A DNA stretch of 64,000 nt from Isoetes taiwanensis (GCA_021234155.1 JAJEKV010000005.1:682001-746000), one strand, 5' to 3'; counted from the first letter of the stretch, positions 33,096 through 45,397 are shown. Made by a program: numbers and translations. Notes: generated by a model not told the origin, from the letters alone.

Positions 33096-34165
33096 TCAAA
33101 AGCTATGGCTTTGGATAACCTGCAATACAAAAGGAATATGTATATGGCTTATAGTAATAAGAATGGGATCTGGAAAGGACTGGATTCGATCTGAGTGTTT
33201 GTGTTTGTGTGGGGCAGCCTTGGCAATTTTATGCAATGCATCAACGTTAAGAGGAGGTGTTAGTCTTGGATCTAAAATCAAAAAAGTTTTACCTTCTTTA
33301 ATGAGAGGAACTGCCCACTCCACAATATTGCCTTCATCAAACTGAAGATCAATTGCTTTTCTGCCACTGAGAATCTCAAGCAGAAGAATGCCAAAGCTAT
33401 AGACGTCGCTCTTGGTGGTCAAATAATGAAGTCTGTAATATTCAGGATCTAGATAACCTAATGTACCTGCAGGGAGTTCTGAAAGAGGAGAGTTGCTGTC
33501 TGGAGGACCCAAAAGAGACAAGCCAAAGTCCGCCACCCGAGCGTTCCATTCATCATCAAGAAGAATATTGGAAGACTTAATATCACGGTGGATATCGGGA
33601 GGACAAGCATATCCGTGTAAATATTCAAGACCTCCGGCTGCTTGAACTGCAATTTTAACCCTTCTAATCCAGCTGAGACGACCACTGTGTCTGCCATGAA
33701 GATGCTCATGTAGAGTTCCATATGCCATGAACTCATACACCAAAAGTCGCTCTCCATTTTCATCACAATACCCAAGCAGATTAAGCAAATGAGCATGATT
33801 CAAACGAGATAAAAGGTCCAGCTCGTTGTGAAAATCCTTTGAATCCTTGATGTTATACTGCTGTCTGGAGCTCAGAGTAGCCCTCTTCACTGCAACAACT
33901 CGCCCATCTGCAAGGACCCCTTTAAAAACACACAAAAAACTCCCTCTTCCAATTTCACTTGCTTTTGCAAATCCTCCTGAGCCCAAACCTCGGCTTTACC
34001 CTTGTGGAAAGAAGACCTAAATGATGCCCTTTTAACTGCAGGGGCATGAACCACAGCTTTTTTAACAGACCCTTGTATACTTGCAGCCTGAGGTTCTCTC
34101 AAAGCTCTGTATCTGTACCAGATTATTCCTACTAATGCAAGCAGGCCCACAACTAAGGAGTTCAT
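33096..34165 (-). pseudogene. CRINKLY4-like receptor kinase, truncated
   Basis: CR4-family receptor kinases act in epidermal and cell-layer signalling. The reading 33986-33096 carries the Gly loop (EIGRGSFLCVFKG), VVAVKRA with the ATP-binding lysine, the HRDIKSSN catalytic loop, VADFGLSLL with DFG, GTLGYLDPEYYRLHYLTTKS, and DVYSFGILLLEILSGRKAI. After LDPRLTPPLNVDALHKIAKA (near 33,216) the family sequence stops, so the last helices and the regulatory tail are missing. Upstream, 34165-33960 encodes a membrane segment (MNSLVVGLLALVGIIWYRYR) and a basic juxtamembrane part in another frame. No extracellular crinkly repeats or TNFR-like domain are present. It is a 5'- and 3'-truncated gene copy, now duplicated at 61.1-62.1 kb. 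Confidence 0.85.
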
Positions 34166-34500
34166 CCTTTGCCTTCACCTGCCGATCCCTGCAAAAAGAA
34201 AATAGAATCGAAGAATGAATAAAACCCTTGGTTTTTTATGCTTGCCCTGAAATGCTATCCACGAGGCTTGCATGTTCAGCCCCTAAAATAAAAAGAGGGC
34301 TTTTGTTATGAGCCCTTGGATGTTGGACCATTGAAAAAAAAAAGCTAAATCAATGACTAAGAAATTGTGCACTCTAGATGTACGCATTAGTATATCCATT
34401 CAAATACGCCATGAAATCTTAGGAAAACCTTTGTGAAAAGCGTACAAAAACACAAAAAAAAACCCCTGTTATTATGCTACATATTTGTTTTGTTTTGTAG
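34166..34500. other. Spacer with probable splice acceptor
   Basis: AT-rich, no ORF. It ends in tttgttttgtag at 34,489-34,500, a good plant 3' splice site leading into the next reading frame. Confidence 0.4.
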
Positions 34501-34953
34501 ATCATGTCCAGACTCAGGTCAGGACAAAAACAGTTGTATTAAGAAATGAGAGAGACTCCAACGGAGAATGGATTGACTTGATTGTTTCAATCGGTTCCTG
34601 GATTACAATGCAACCAAAGACTTTGGGTGAGCATGGAGTACCACGGGCAAAATTACATGATCTCAATGCCCATTGGAACGGTCGTGTCAAAGAATTTATT
34701 TTTGGATCTGGAGGCATGACAATAATGGAGATCCTTGTGGAGCATGTGTATGATGCTAAGGCTATGGCAAAGGAGAAAATATCTGAAAGACCTTCATTTT
34801 GTTCACTTGAAGTAAATGCTTTATGTTCTTCTGATTTTGTTGACCGTGTTTCTGCTAAAAGTATAACAAGTGTCCTCCAAGTATATCATTCTAAAATAGG
34901 GAAGGCATTATTTGAAGATTACACAACGTCAGAGTTGCGGGAAAAGGGCATTT
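34501..34953 (+). pseudogene. Unrecognised exon cut by a gypsy LTR
   Basis: After the splice-like acceptor, the frame runs 151 codons (DHVQTQVRTKTVVLRNERDS..., HWNGRVKEFIFGSGGMTIME, HVYDAKAMAKEKISERPSF, YHSKIGKALFEDYTTSELR) into the LTR, which begins at 34954 and supplies the stop. Composition and length look like a genuine exon, but I do not recognise the family. The continuation on the far side of the retroelement was not found. The same exon-LTR junction occurs at 62,853/62,854, so the insertion came before the duplication. Confidence 0.45.
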
Positions 34954-36544
34954 TGTGACGCTCCCTACAAAATATACGGCGCCCGGCCGTACACTCCATA
35001 GGAAATCCCCCATCCGGTCCTTCGACTGCACGGGCCCTTCGTCTATCCCGCACTCCAGGGTATCTCTAGTGCGGGAAGGGGACACGAAGGTGTCTTGCGC
35101 GCCCTTCCCCTATGGGCTCCTATCACAGCGAAAGCATAAACAATGTCCGAACTAGCAATAACAATACATCATACTACCCGGAAGGGTAGCGCATCAACAT
35201 ATCCATAGCTACAACAGAGAGAAACATATGCCATAAAACATGAGAGCTCCTGGAGGTAGACTGACGGCTAGGCCTCAACATAGAGCAGACCGAGTCATAA
35301 CAATGGCGGGGCTGGCTATAGACAATGGCTAGGGTTAACCACTCCATCCGCCCCTCCTGTGCGTACTTTGCAGATGGGCTAGATCGGGCTCTGGCATGAC
35401 TCTAGCCTTCCGGATACGAATCCCATGGTATCACCCATCGGGACTACTCCAGGTTGCATCTCCATGGTCCGTCGAGGCAGGAAGGGTTTCATCTCCCCTT
35501 TCCAGGGTCTAGAGGTTCCACGGGCATTAAAGAATCGTGGCAACACACGATTCGTCCCGACTTAACCCCCCAAAACAAGAGCTAGGCCAACACCTGCAAC
35601 TCTTGAAAGGCAGGGCAACACCATTGCCCCAGGAGGTGTCAGACCCATGCCCGGCCCACACGAAGAGACCGGCCATAAGCCTAGCCCGCTATGGGGTCCC
35701 CAGTCGCCACGTTCAGCATGGACCCTCCCTCCGTATCTCCTCTAGCCCACGGCATAGCCCCCTTAGCCCGGTGGGTTTCTATGCACAGGCCGTATAATAA
35801 TAGGAACTAAAGGGTCTAACTAGGAGCATCGCTAAGTAATGACTACTAGGTCTCTACCCCCCCTTCCCAATACAAGAAGAGCAACATGATCAACCATCAT
35901 CATACAACTTCATATCACGATAATCATCAGAATAACATCTAACCTCAGTTAGGGTTCCTTGATTAGGGTTCAAGATGTTAAATAAGGGTTCTAGGATGGC
36001 TCTACTCTAGATACAAACTACTACCTCATCTGGAGTGCTAACTTCCGGATGAACTACTAAGAACACTACTCCAAATACCTTCTCCCAAAGCGCTCCCTCC
36101 CATTCCTGGCGTCTCCATGATCCTCGAAGCGATCGATGCCCCGCTCACTCCAAGATCGTGCATGCACTCTGGGGGCTGCTGCACTAGGCTATGCCACAGC
36201 AAACGCCACTTGAAACGGAGTTTCGAGTGCGAAGAAGGTTCCCAGGGTGTTAGGGCCAGGAAAAGAGGTCTAGGGTTAGGGTTTAGGTTAATATAGGTTA
36301 GGGTCCACATGGGATGACACGTGGCTCCACGTGGCTCCAATGGGACATGGCCATGTGGCGGTTGCCCAATAGGGTAAGGCCATGTGGGAAATGGGCCTTA
36401 TCCCAAGGATATCTAAGTTATATACATAACTTAGATATGCACCCATGCCACTTCCTAAGGTGTACAAGGCTACGAAGTAGACTTGTATAGTGACGGACTC
36501 AGAAATATACATATTTATAGCGTATATTTCCCTGGAACGTCACA
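34954..36544 (-). repeat. 3' LTR of Ty3/gypsy element
   Basis: This 1,591-bp LTR has perfect 7-bp terminal inverted repeats TGTGACG...CGTCACA. On the minus strand a polypurine tract (AAGGGGGGGAGAA) directly precedes it. The first 1.15 kb recurs at 62854-64000 inside copy 2 of the duplication. Confidence 0.85.
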
Positions 36545-37399
36545 TTCTCCCCCCCTTAGGACAATGTTGTCCTCAGCATTGTGCTAAGGTGACGAACCTA
36601 TACTATCCCTACAAAACAACATAAGTATACAACTTCAATTTAACTGAAATGATCAACTTCCTATTAATAGTTAACGTGTAATATAGGCTATATTTGTACT
36701 TATACAAAATTATATAGCCTTAACAAGTCAAAACATTATCACAAAAGTTATTAGGGTTCATAATTTAAGTCTAAATCATGACGCCCTATCTCCACGTAAT
36801 GCGCTCCTCCTCTATCCCCTCTCACTGGCCTGCACGAGTAGCACATTACGTTAGTTAATAAGTTTGTGGTTTTAGGGGACCACCCCCCTAATTACCTCCT
36901 TGAGCCGAACTACTAGCTCAAGGTTACCCTACTACCTTGCACTCGATTATGGCTCCATAAAGATTTGAGCTTAAGGACCATTTAAGATGATCCTATCATT
37001 GCCCATGATCAAGTGCTACCTTGTACTCGATTCCTGTGGTCAAGTACTCCCCAGTGCCTCATGCCCCCGAGGGTTTAAAGCTAGGGAACGTCTCACGATC
37101 CCATCATCGCGCATGATCACTTATACCTCACCATGACCCCCCTATGGTCAAGTGCGCATGCCCCGCATCGTGGCATAGAGATCATCTGACAGATGTCTCA
37201 TTCGCCCACCATGCCTAACTTCCTCTCTCACATATGACCCTCCTGGTCATGCGCACCCTTGGTGCATGTTGGCCTAGAGAATGCCTTTGGGCGTATCCCA
37301 TCATCGCCTACACGTCCAAGATTCTGGCACATGCACCTTACTGACTAGAATGCATGTGCGTTACTCCAGCTAACTAAGAGCACACTAAGCTAAGCACCT

Positions 37400-37690
37400 G
37401 GCAAGTCGGCGTCGACAAGCTCGGAGATGACTCACCCATCGAACTCCCTCATGAAGTCCGGGTATTGCTTCTCTAAATCTTGCTTCAATACCTACGTTGC
37501 ATCTTCCACGGGCAAGTGCTTCTACTTGACCAAATATTGGAGGAACTGAGACCTCCTGGTCTTCTTGAATGCCTTATCAAGAAGTAATTCAGGCACAATT
37601 TCAACTTGTTCCTCCATCATTTCCAACAGGGTTGGAGTTTCTAAAACCTCATCAGGATTTGGGTTGTGCCTTTTTAAGAGGCTCACATGG
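37400..37690 (-). pseudogene. Gypsy integrase C-terminus with chromodomain-like module
   Basis: The minus-strand reading contains VFHVSLLKRHNP, then PELLLDKAFKKTRRSQFLQY, KHLPVEDAT and LEKQYPDFMREFDG. This corresponds to the end of integrase and a chromodomain, which steers chromoviruses to marked chromatin. The conserved tryptophans around LVKWK and DATW are lost to a stop or shift at two places. Confidence 0.6.
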
Positions 37691-38238
37691 AAGACCTTAT
37701 GGACTTTGAGGTGCTGTGGGGAGATCTAGCTTGTAGGCACGGGTGCCCACCAGCTCCAAGATCTTAAAGGGACCGCCCACCTAGAACAAGCTTCTTGCAG
37801 TTCCCTATCTGAAAGCTTGAAGCACTTCACCTTAATCTTCAACCACTGCTTTGTCGTCTACCTTGAATTCCCTTACGGTCCACGGTAATGCCGGCTACAC
37901 TCTTTTTTTGCCGCCGGCCTAACTAATAAATACTCCTTTTACCTCTTCAACCCGTTCTTTGCATATCGATAGCATTTTGCTGGGGAGACTTCTACCTTTG
38001 ACTTTGGGTTGTGCCATGTATCGAAGTCGAGCACTTGGTACCCATAATTAATCATGAAATGAGACATCTGCGGCGATTCACGCCCGTCTTTGTTGTGGCG
38101 AACTCCACTAAGTGGATGAAATCATCCCACTTAGGCTGTTTATTCAAACATAATTCCTTAGCATGTCTTCAATGATTACGTTGGTGCATTACGATACGAC
38201 CATCCGTTTGAGGATGATAGGCCGTGCTCATGGAGAGC

Positions 38239-38726
38239 TTAGTGCGGATGGTCTTTGAACAAATCTTGCCGGAATGCACTCATAAATTTGGAGTCTCTAT
38301 CCGAGATTATCTCACGAGGCATGCCATGGAGTCTAAAAATCTCCTTTGTGAATAAGACGGCGGTGTCTAGCGCCGTATCTGTGGTTCGAAAGTGTGCCAT
38401 CTTGGACAACTTATCCACAACTGCCATTAATGCATCCTTTCCTCTTACAGTTCTTGGGAGTCCCGTAATGAAATCCATACTTATGACTTCTCATTTTGCA
38501 CTTGGCACTGGCAATGGTTCCAAGGCTCCTGGAATTCGGAGTTGCTCTGCTGACATAGCTGACACTCCCGAATATATTTGGCTATCTGTTTCTTCATGCC
38601 TGGCCAGAAATAACTACTTCTTATCTTGAAATATGTCTTCATGAACCCTGCATGGCCGGCTATGGGACTGTTGTGTGTATCGTGAAGTATTAGCTTCCTT
38701 ACTCCTGAAGATCCTGGTACACACAA
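38239..38726 (-). pseudogene. Gypsy integrase (zinc and catalytic parts)
   Basis: 38726-38481 carries the HHCC zinc module (HDTHNSPIAGHAGFMKTYFK ... CQLCQQ). 38478-38239 carries MDFITGLPRTVRGKDALMAV and IISDRDSKFMSAFRQDLF, including two of the three acidic catalytic residues. The two readings are in different frames with a few bases between them. The third acidic residue lies in the damaged part downstream. Confidence 0.85.
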
Positions 38727-39020
38727 CTTATTCTTATGATATTGCAGGTTACCTTCCTTTTTATAATGCTTGAAGGTCTCTCTTTCCTTATCTGTTCTTG
38801 CCTCTTTAGAGAGGCTTGCCTATACCTCCTTAAAGTCGATCACGATGCAAGCGTTTCTTCAATCCTCTTGCCATACTCACTTGAAAGAGTCGATATGGCA
38901 TTGCAATGGGTTCTTGTCTCGAATGGCCTCCTGAAGCGTCTGCGACTACATTCAACTTGCCAGGCTTGTAGACTATTTCGACATCGTACTCTTCAAGAAA
39001 CTCCATCCACCTCCTTTGTC

Positions 39021-39440
39021 TTAGATTGAGGGAGTGGTTGCGTGAAAGATGTCTTTGGAGACTTTGGTGATCGTATCTAAGTGAAACTTTCTTCCCAACA
39101 AATAGTATCTCCAGATCCTCAAGGCCCTTACAATGGCCAAAAGCTCTTGGTCATGAGTCGGGTAGCGTTGCTCTGTATCATTCATCTTCTTGGAGTCGTA
39201 TGCGACTACCCTTCCTTCTTGCATGAGGACTGCTCCCGTTGCTAGCTTGCTAGCATCTATCGCCACTAGCTTATCCTTGCTTGGATCCGGTAGGTTGAGG
39301 ACCAGTGCTGTGGTTAGTGCTTCTTTGAGCTTCTCAAAGGAGGCTTGGACATTCTCGAGCCAATGCTTTGTCCAATCCTTCACCTTCTTATCTTTGGTGA
39401 GGTCCGATAGGGGGGATGCCCACTTGGCGAAGTCCTTCAC
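39021..39440 (-). pseudogene. Gypsy RNase H domain
   Basis: An open reading with KDFAKWASPLSDLTKDKKV, then LVAIDASKLATGAVLMQEGR and RYPTHDQELLAIVRALRIWR. This is the connection and RNase H part of gypsy polyprotein. The first acidic residue (DAS) and the HDQEL motif are kept. Confidence 0.85.
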
Positions 39441-40000
39441 AAACTTTCAATAATACCCTGCCAAGCCGAGGAAGCTTCTTTCTTCGCCCACATTCCTTGG
39501 TGCGACCCAATCCACTATGGCTTTAATCTTTCTTTGGATGGTGGAATCCTTGGGATGACACCACATGACCCAAATACCCCACTTGGCCTGTTGCAAAGTG
39601 GCAATTAGAAAGCTTACCGTACAATCGATGCCGCCTTAGCTTCTCCAAATTCCTTCTCAAGTGCTGACAATGCTCTTCTATGGTCTTGCTGTAGACTAGG
39701 ATGTCATCGAAAAATATGATGATAAATTCATCTAAGAATTCTCACGAAGATATCGTTCATCGGCGCATGAAGGTTCTTTGGGAGGCGTTCGATAAGCGAA
39801 AGGCATTCTGGTAATTCATAGTGCCTATACGGCGTTTTGAAGGCGATTTTGTGGATGTCTTCTTCTTTGATCCTTATTTGATGGTAGCCGAGCCTTAGGT
39901 CAATCTTGGAAGACTTTTGCTCCACGGAGCTGGTCCATCAAATCATCCGCCCTTGGCGAGCATATTTATTCTTTATTGTTTGCTTGTTAAGCTAGCGATA
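39440..40000 (-). pseudogene. Gypsy reverse transcriptase, frameshifted
   Basis: 39925-39728 reads KIDLRLGYHQIRIKEEDIHK and IAFKTPYRHYE, the palm start. In another frame, near 39,729-39,691, FIIIFFDDILVYS carries the catalytic Asp-Asp (codons at 39,703-39,714). Pieces up to 39,440 read [14 protein letters not shown] and GIPPIGPHQR in shifting frames. Typical family residues between (VMPFGLTNAP) are lost. Confidence 0.75.
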
Positions 40001-40649
40001 ATCAATGCACATCTTTAGACTTAGTCTTTCTTCTTGGCCGAAAAGGATGGGTGCTCTAAGAGGAGACAACGCTTGCTCTTATGAACAGAGCTCAAGCGGT
40101 TCTTCCAAGCGCTTTTTTGAGCTCTACCGACTCTGGAGTGCTCATCCTATAAGGTGCCTTTGCTGGTAGGCTTAGCATCACGGAGCTAGTGTAATTTCAC
40201 ACTCTACACCCCTATAAGGTGGTAGCTGATGAATTTCATCGTGAATACATCATTAAACTCCTTAATGAGCCTTGCTATTGGCTTAGGCAACTGATTTCCA
40301 CTTAACTCACTTCCCTTTGCTTTACTTGGGTCAAGCGCCTCTAGTCTCAAGATGTAATCCACCCTATTTCTTATGCGGCTTTTCCTCAATTGCTTCATAG
40401 AGATACATTGCATAGCTGAAGTTACCTTCTTACCTTTTACTATGTATCGATTGCCCTCCGATTCTTGCCGTCATAGAGATTTCGTTGTATTGCAATCTAT
40501 CATAGCTTTTGCTGGTCTTAGGAACTCCATTCCTACTATGAGGTCATATTTCCCAATGTCCATGACTTGAGCCCATCACCCACTTGTTTCCACTAAGATC
40601 TATGTCAAAGCCTGATTCTCCTCCCTTAATGTGGCGAATGCTTGCCATG

Positions 40650-41465
40650 CTAAGCGGCCTTGGCGGACTTCAAGATCTTATTCTTCATGAGAGCAGCAAG
40701 CCTTGGAGAGGCAAAGTTGTGGGAACCACCTGTATCTATCAAGACTATATATGGCTTGCTATCTACAATTCCTTCCCCTAAGATTACTGTAGACTGATTC
40801 TTAACCTCCCCTGACTCAATGGCTGCATAAATTTTACACTCACCTTCTATGAAGTCTTGGGGTTCCTGTTGATCGCATTCTTCTTCATCTCCCTCAGCTG
40901 GTGATTCCCAATCGGCAAGTTCAGCTAGTGCCGCTTGCATGACTAAGGGGTAATTGTGCGTTCGGTGCCCTGGTTGGAAGCACCGAAAACACAATTTCTT
41001 CTCTATGCATTCCCGTCTTTTCTTCTTTGGGATGCTGTCTAGGAGAAATTTAATTGACTTGCCTCCTGATCCTTCCTGTGGCCTGCGGTTTCCAAAAGAC
41101 TTCCCCTGAGCTTTTCCTTGATACTGGCCTCCTGCTGGCGTAGAGGCCGCATGTCTAGTTTGATACTGCCCTGTAGTCTTCCCTTTGAATGGTAGCTGTT
41201 TCTGCCCTGGAGTTACTGGTGCCTCCTCCAAACTCAAAGCCTTATCCTCAGCCTCCCCGACTATCCTTGGGTTGATTGCCCAAACCAACCTCTTAATGTT
41301 GCTGTTCAGCCCTTCAATATATCCATCCACTGCTTGTCTTTCCGTGATCCTAGGGACGTTGAGTCTCAACCTCATGAGCTCTTCAGTGTACTTGGCTACG
41401 GATAAGTTGCCCTGATCCAGCCTGTAAAACTGTTGTATCTGCCTACTCATGTGGGATCTCGGCAT
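40650..41465 (-). CDS. Gypsy Gag and protease (open reading frame)
   Basis: An open frame of 271 codons. Residues near 1-80 match retrotransposon Gag (QQFYRLDQGNLSVAKYTEEL, then GYIEGLNSNIKRLV). A basic Gln-rich linker follows. The zinc knuckle CFRCFQPGHRTHNY has Tyr where the last Cys of CCHC belongs. The aspartic protease start is near residue 240 (IVLIDTGGSHNFAS, with the Asp-Thr-Gly triad). The true Gag start lies upstream and is lost. Confidence 0.8.
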   Translation of the reverse strand: MPRSHMSRQIQQFYRLDQGNLSVAKYTEELMRLRLNVPRITERQAVDGYIEGLNSNIKRLVWAINPRIVGEAEDKALSLEEAPVTPGQKQLPFKGKTTGQYQTRHAASTPAGGQYQGKAQGKSFGNRRPQEGSGGKSIKFLLDSIPKKKRRECIEKKLCFRCFQPGHRTHNYPLVMQAALAELADWESPAEGDEEECDQQEPQDFIEGECKIYAAIESGEVKNQSTVILGEGIVDSKPYIVLIDTGGSHNFASPRLAALMKNKILKSAKAA

Positions 41466-41660
41466 ATAGTGCTTATGGAATGCCTTGCTGAAAGTCCTAA
41501 ACTTGCAATTGTTTCTTCTCAGCTTGTTGGACTTTGCGTATCCTTTCTACCATATTCTGGTTGGCCCTATCAAGTTTGCCATTGCCACTTTACCTATGTC
41601 CTTATCCTTCATTCCATAAGAGTTTTCGAATTCTTTACCTTGAACATGTCCTAGCTTGAC

Positions 41661-44600
41661 TATGCGGCAATATCCTCATTCATCATGTGAGCAAGCAAAA
41701 TAGACTACTATTATGGGAAGCCAAAAACCAAGTCGGTTTTGATATTGAGGTACAAGCTAGACTAGACAGTGATTCAAAATTTCTTCATAAACTTGTATGA
41801 CAACAAAATTTATTTTCATGAAATGTAATGGACGAGGTTAACTTTGTTATTATTTTTAGATGGTTAAAGTAATATGAAATCCTACTTCATGCTATCAACA
41901 TAGGAAATTGAAGATTGGGGAGAATGACTTGATGTCAAATTTATTGGCTAAGATGCTTACCATGATAAGCATTTTCATCTCACAACTTGAAGGAACAACA
42001 AAGTATTTATTTAATAACAATATTACCTTTGTTGTATTCAAACTTTAAGCAATAAGTAGAATATCTTAGGAGGACAATTTTTGAACATTAACTTATAGCG
42101 AACAAAGACATAATTTTAAATACAATTGAAAAGCCCGACAGCATTTGAGCACTTTTCTAGTCAAATATATTTTTCAAAAAAAAAAAAGCACACAAAATAA
42201 CATCAAATTTTTACAACCTGTAGTAACCAATCAGTTTATCAGGCCTATGCAATTTTCTTAAACACTATTGAGTTTGGTGTACAACATGATGTTCTTTCGA
42301 GGCACAAAAACTACTCGGATAATAATTAGCTTCAACAAGTACTCTAGAGCATATGGAAATTCGTTATATGAAGTTACTGTGAACATTATTTATGCAGTTG
42401 GAAAAGCCTCTGGAAATTGCTGCGCCTCAATGGAACACAATTCAAAATTAAACTGCGAAGAATAATAATATGGTACAAGGAATGCCAAAACTTTAGTAGA
42501 AGGTATTAAATAAGAAAACAAGTCAAAAGGTCCTCTTGTTCAGTTCCTTTTTAGAACCATGTAGCATGTGACACAGTAAAATTGTTACAACTACAAATGC
42601 CTTCAATCATGTTTGCTATACTATGGCTATATGACATACTAGAGCTATTTTGAAATGCATCAAAGCATGACTGGAGAAAAAAGCACCATCATGGATTGAT
42701 AGAATAAAGGTTCTCATAACCAAAATCACACGGCATACAACAATTATTTATGGACTACATGGCGAGCATGCATTAAGCATGCATTAAGATGTGTCAAAGC
42801 GTAAATTGAAAAGGAGACATGAGAAACACCCGTTTATATGCATTTTTTGTTTGTTCAAATGGGCGAGATCAATCATGTAAAATGTATCAAAGTATAACTT
42901 AAAATATAAAGCATAACATCGAAGAAAAAGGATTTTATGCACAAAGGATTCATCGGTGTCAAATCATGGTGTTGGGAAAGAAGGGTTGACATGCCTAAAA
43001 GCCTTTTGCTAAAGATATAGACTCTAAAGAAACTTGGAGTTAGATTTTATACGATGATAGGAAGTGGAGGCATGTGGAGGCACTGTGGAAGCCTGAAATA
43101 TTCTAGAGAATATGACCGGGCGTTCCATGCGACATATGAAATTATTAAAATTCTCCATGAGACACACAATTTAAAAGCAAATTAGAAATGTCAGAAAAAG
43201 AATAAAAATGATGTATAAGTCTTTCAACAAAACTAGTTATACAAAATGAAACGTGAACATGGACCTCAAGAAAACCTTTTACCCCCAAACACTAGAACCG
43301 CGGATCGAGTGGAAAACCAACTGGATAATAAATTAATATATCTGGATAATACACTCAGGCAGAAATGGCATAGCCAAAGTAGAGAATAAAGGAACCACAT
43401 TTTACCAATTTCCTTTTGAAAAGGTCAGGAAGATGGTTTCCTCCTTGTATTCTCAGTTTGAATGGCATGGCTTGAACCCCGCTGCCTTCAATAACTGTAG
43501 AACTTACAATAGGGGCCCTGCTTTAACAGATCTTACCTTGAACTTTGTATCTATGCCTGATTTGCAAAATGCACATGAAACCTACTTACTGCATTCAAAG
43601 CCTTCACCCTATATGCCTAAATGAATCATTATAAGAATAAACCAAACCTTTTGGGTTTAAGCCCCCTCACCAAAGTAGAGATGGAACTTTGCAAAGAAAG
43701 ATGGATTAGTTTCAGGCTTTTTTATTTGAATGCCCCACAAAAGCAGAAATGTTTATTGCACAGAGCTTGTTGGCAGAGAAAAGCATGCAGAGCCCAGATC
43801 TAATGCATTGTTTGTTGGAAACAAAAGACGAACTGAAGCATGTTCTGAAGGCAAAATCGGAAGGTGAAATATGTAGCTCTCAGCCTTGCAGATATAAACT
43901 GCCTCCGTCCCTCTCTCCCCCCCTCGAGTATAAATATCATCAAGGCTGAGATGAATTAGGAGGCTGTGATTAGGAGGCATCATTCAATCACGATCAATAT
44001 TCCAAACCAGATATGCTGCTATTTCAAGAAGAATAAGAGACTTGAAAATAGAGAAGCATTATTCAATTACCTAATCACCTCACGGGTGAGTTATTTCTTG
44101 TTGAAAAAAATGAAATTAATGAATCAAAGAAATGCTTCCAGCGATGCAGGGCATGCTATATGTCGTCCAAATAGTGTTGAGGACATCGAAAGTGATCCTC
44201 CTTCATAGGTTCGATCAAGCAAGATTACGCCCTAAGCTTAACGGCTATGCAGCCCTTGAATAATTTGCAAACCCTAAGCTCAACAGCTACGCTAAACAAT
44301 AAACTTCAAAAAGGATGTCAGAAATGCGAGCCATCTTTGCATGCTTCAAAAATATCAATCGAGCTGTTTGCTCTAAAAAAAACGAACGGTATAGGGTGTT
44401 GAAAATGAAAATGATCTCTGAAGACTGCATGAGGATGAAGCAAAATGGCACACGTTTGTATTCTCAAAGAAACCTTGCTATTCTGAGTCAGGATAGCTTT
44501 TTGCCCAAAATAGCATCTAAGGAAAAACTTACGGATTATTTTTTCATAGTAGAATACTCATTTTCCAAACTAAACTTACCACAAAGAACTCTTCAACCTG

Positions 44601-45165
44601 CAAAAAGAAAAGAGAAAAATAAAATCATGCGGCTTCAAGCTCCCTGAAGGAGCGGAGGGAAAAAATAAACTTGAAATCCAACTGGGGATTCCTAAACAAT
44701 CGCCTAAACTTGATTTAGGCACAAAACTCTTTCAGATTTACAATGAAATGAAAAAAATGAAAGAATCGGAAACCTTGAAAATTTTGCTACGATCTTGGGA
44801 TGAAAGGCTGGTAATGCACGAAACCTTCTCGGTTCGTTTTGCTTACATCATTTTAACCCTTGGCAAGAAATTATGGAGGCGAATAATGAGAGTCGTGGGA
44901 GGAGAGTCAATCATGTAGCGGTGGGCTCACGGCATTACCCGATCCTCCATAACAAAATTTGGTGAAGAGGAGGAATGGTAGGAAATTATTTTTTGTGCCT
45001 CACTTGGTTGCTCAGCTTTTTGGCGTTACAGCGGCATAGCGAGAAGAGCAAAAACTTTTTAAGTAAGTAGATGGACTATTTATGGCCTTTTCACACAATT
45101 GTCTTATTTTTAGAAGTTTTTAGAAGTGTCAATGAGAGGATGCCACTTAAGCGAGAAGAGGGGTG
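41661..45165. other. AT-rich non-coding region
   Basis: No gene is recognised. Readings at 43433-43949, 43966-44208 and 44315-44647 (+) show no motif. A poly(A) run lies at 42,177-42,187, a short direct repeat (ccctaagcttaacggct / ccctaagctcaacagct) at about 44,230 and 44,272, and a duplicated gcatgcattaa near 42,770-42,790. Confidence 0.4.
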
Positions 45166-45397
45166 AAGTTGTTTTCACACTATTAAAAATAAGACATGTC
45201 TTATTTAGGTTTGGATAGGTTAGGATTAAGTGAAATGGAGTCTTATTTTATCACAGGGGGACTTCCCATAATAAAATAAGAACCATTTATTGACCAATCA
45301 TATTCAAAATAAGAGGTGATTTTATTTAATGATGGTTTCACACTAGTGTTTGTTAGTGTCTTATTTGTTTAGGACACCTGTAGTGTGAAAACAACTT
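45166..45397. mobile_element. 232-bp MITE with 17-bp inverted repeats
   Basis: AAGTTGTTTTCACACTA at 45166-45182 is repeated exactly inverted at 45381-45397. Inner parts repeat the string aaaataagac/gtcttattt in both directions. No target duplication is convincing, so the superfamily is open. A half-copy (tttcacacaattgtcttatt) lies near 45,090. Confidence 0.7.

Larger units (their letters stand above)
24755..36118. repeat. Segmental duplication, copy 1
   Basis: Collinear with 52655-64000 in the same orientation. The left edge is sharp: tatgcaattaacatag is shared, while upstream bases differ. The right edge is beyond the window for copy 2. The offset stays close to 27.9 kb throughout, so this is either a tandem duplication of a 27.9-kb unit or an assembly duplication of two haplotypes. 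Confidence 0.9.
36545..41660 (-). mobile_element. Ty3/gypsy chromovirus internal region, degraded
   Basis: Order on the minus strand is gag (41,465 downward), zinc knuckle, protease, reverse transcriptase, RNase H, integrase, chromodomain-like end, then the 3' LTR. This is the order expected of a gypsy chromovirus. The gag start and the 5' LTR are missing beyond about 41,660. Frames break often between 37.4 and 40.6 kb. The part 40.65-41.47 kb is open and clean. The element cannot move by itself. Confidence 0.85.

Noticed and set aside
35537-35797. ORFs inside the gypsy LTR as genes
   Set aside because: They lie within the LTR, have biased composition and match no family.
43868-43935. TATA-like string ctcgagtataaatatcatc as a promoter
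   Set aside because: No plausible coding region follows it on the plus strand.
41661-45165. Search for the missing 5' LTR of the gypsy element
   Set aside because: No sequence with TGTGACG...CGTCACA ends or LTR similarity was seen downstream of gag, so the element is called truncated.
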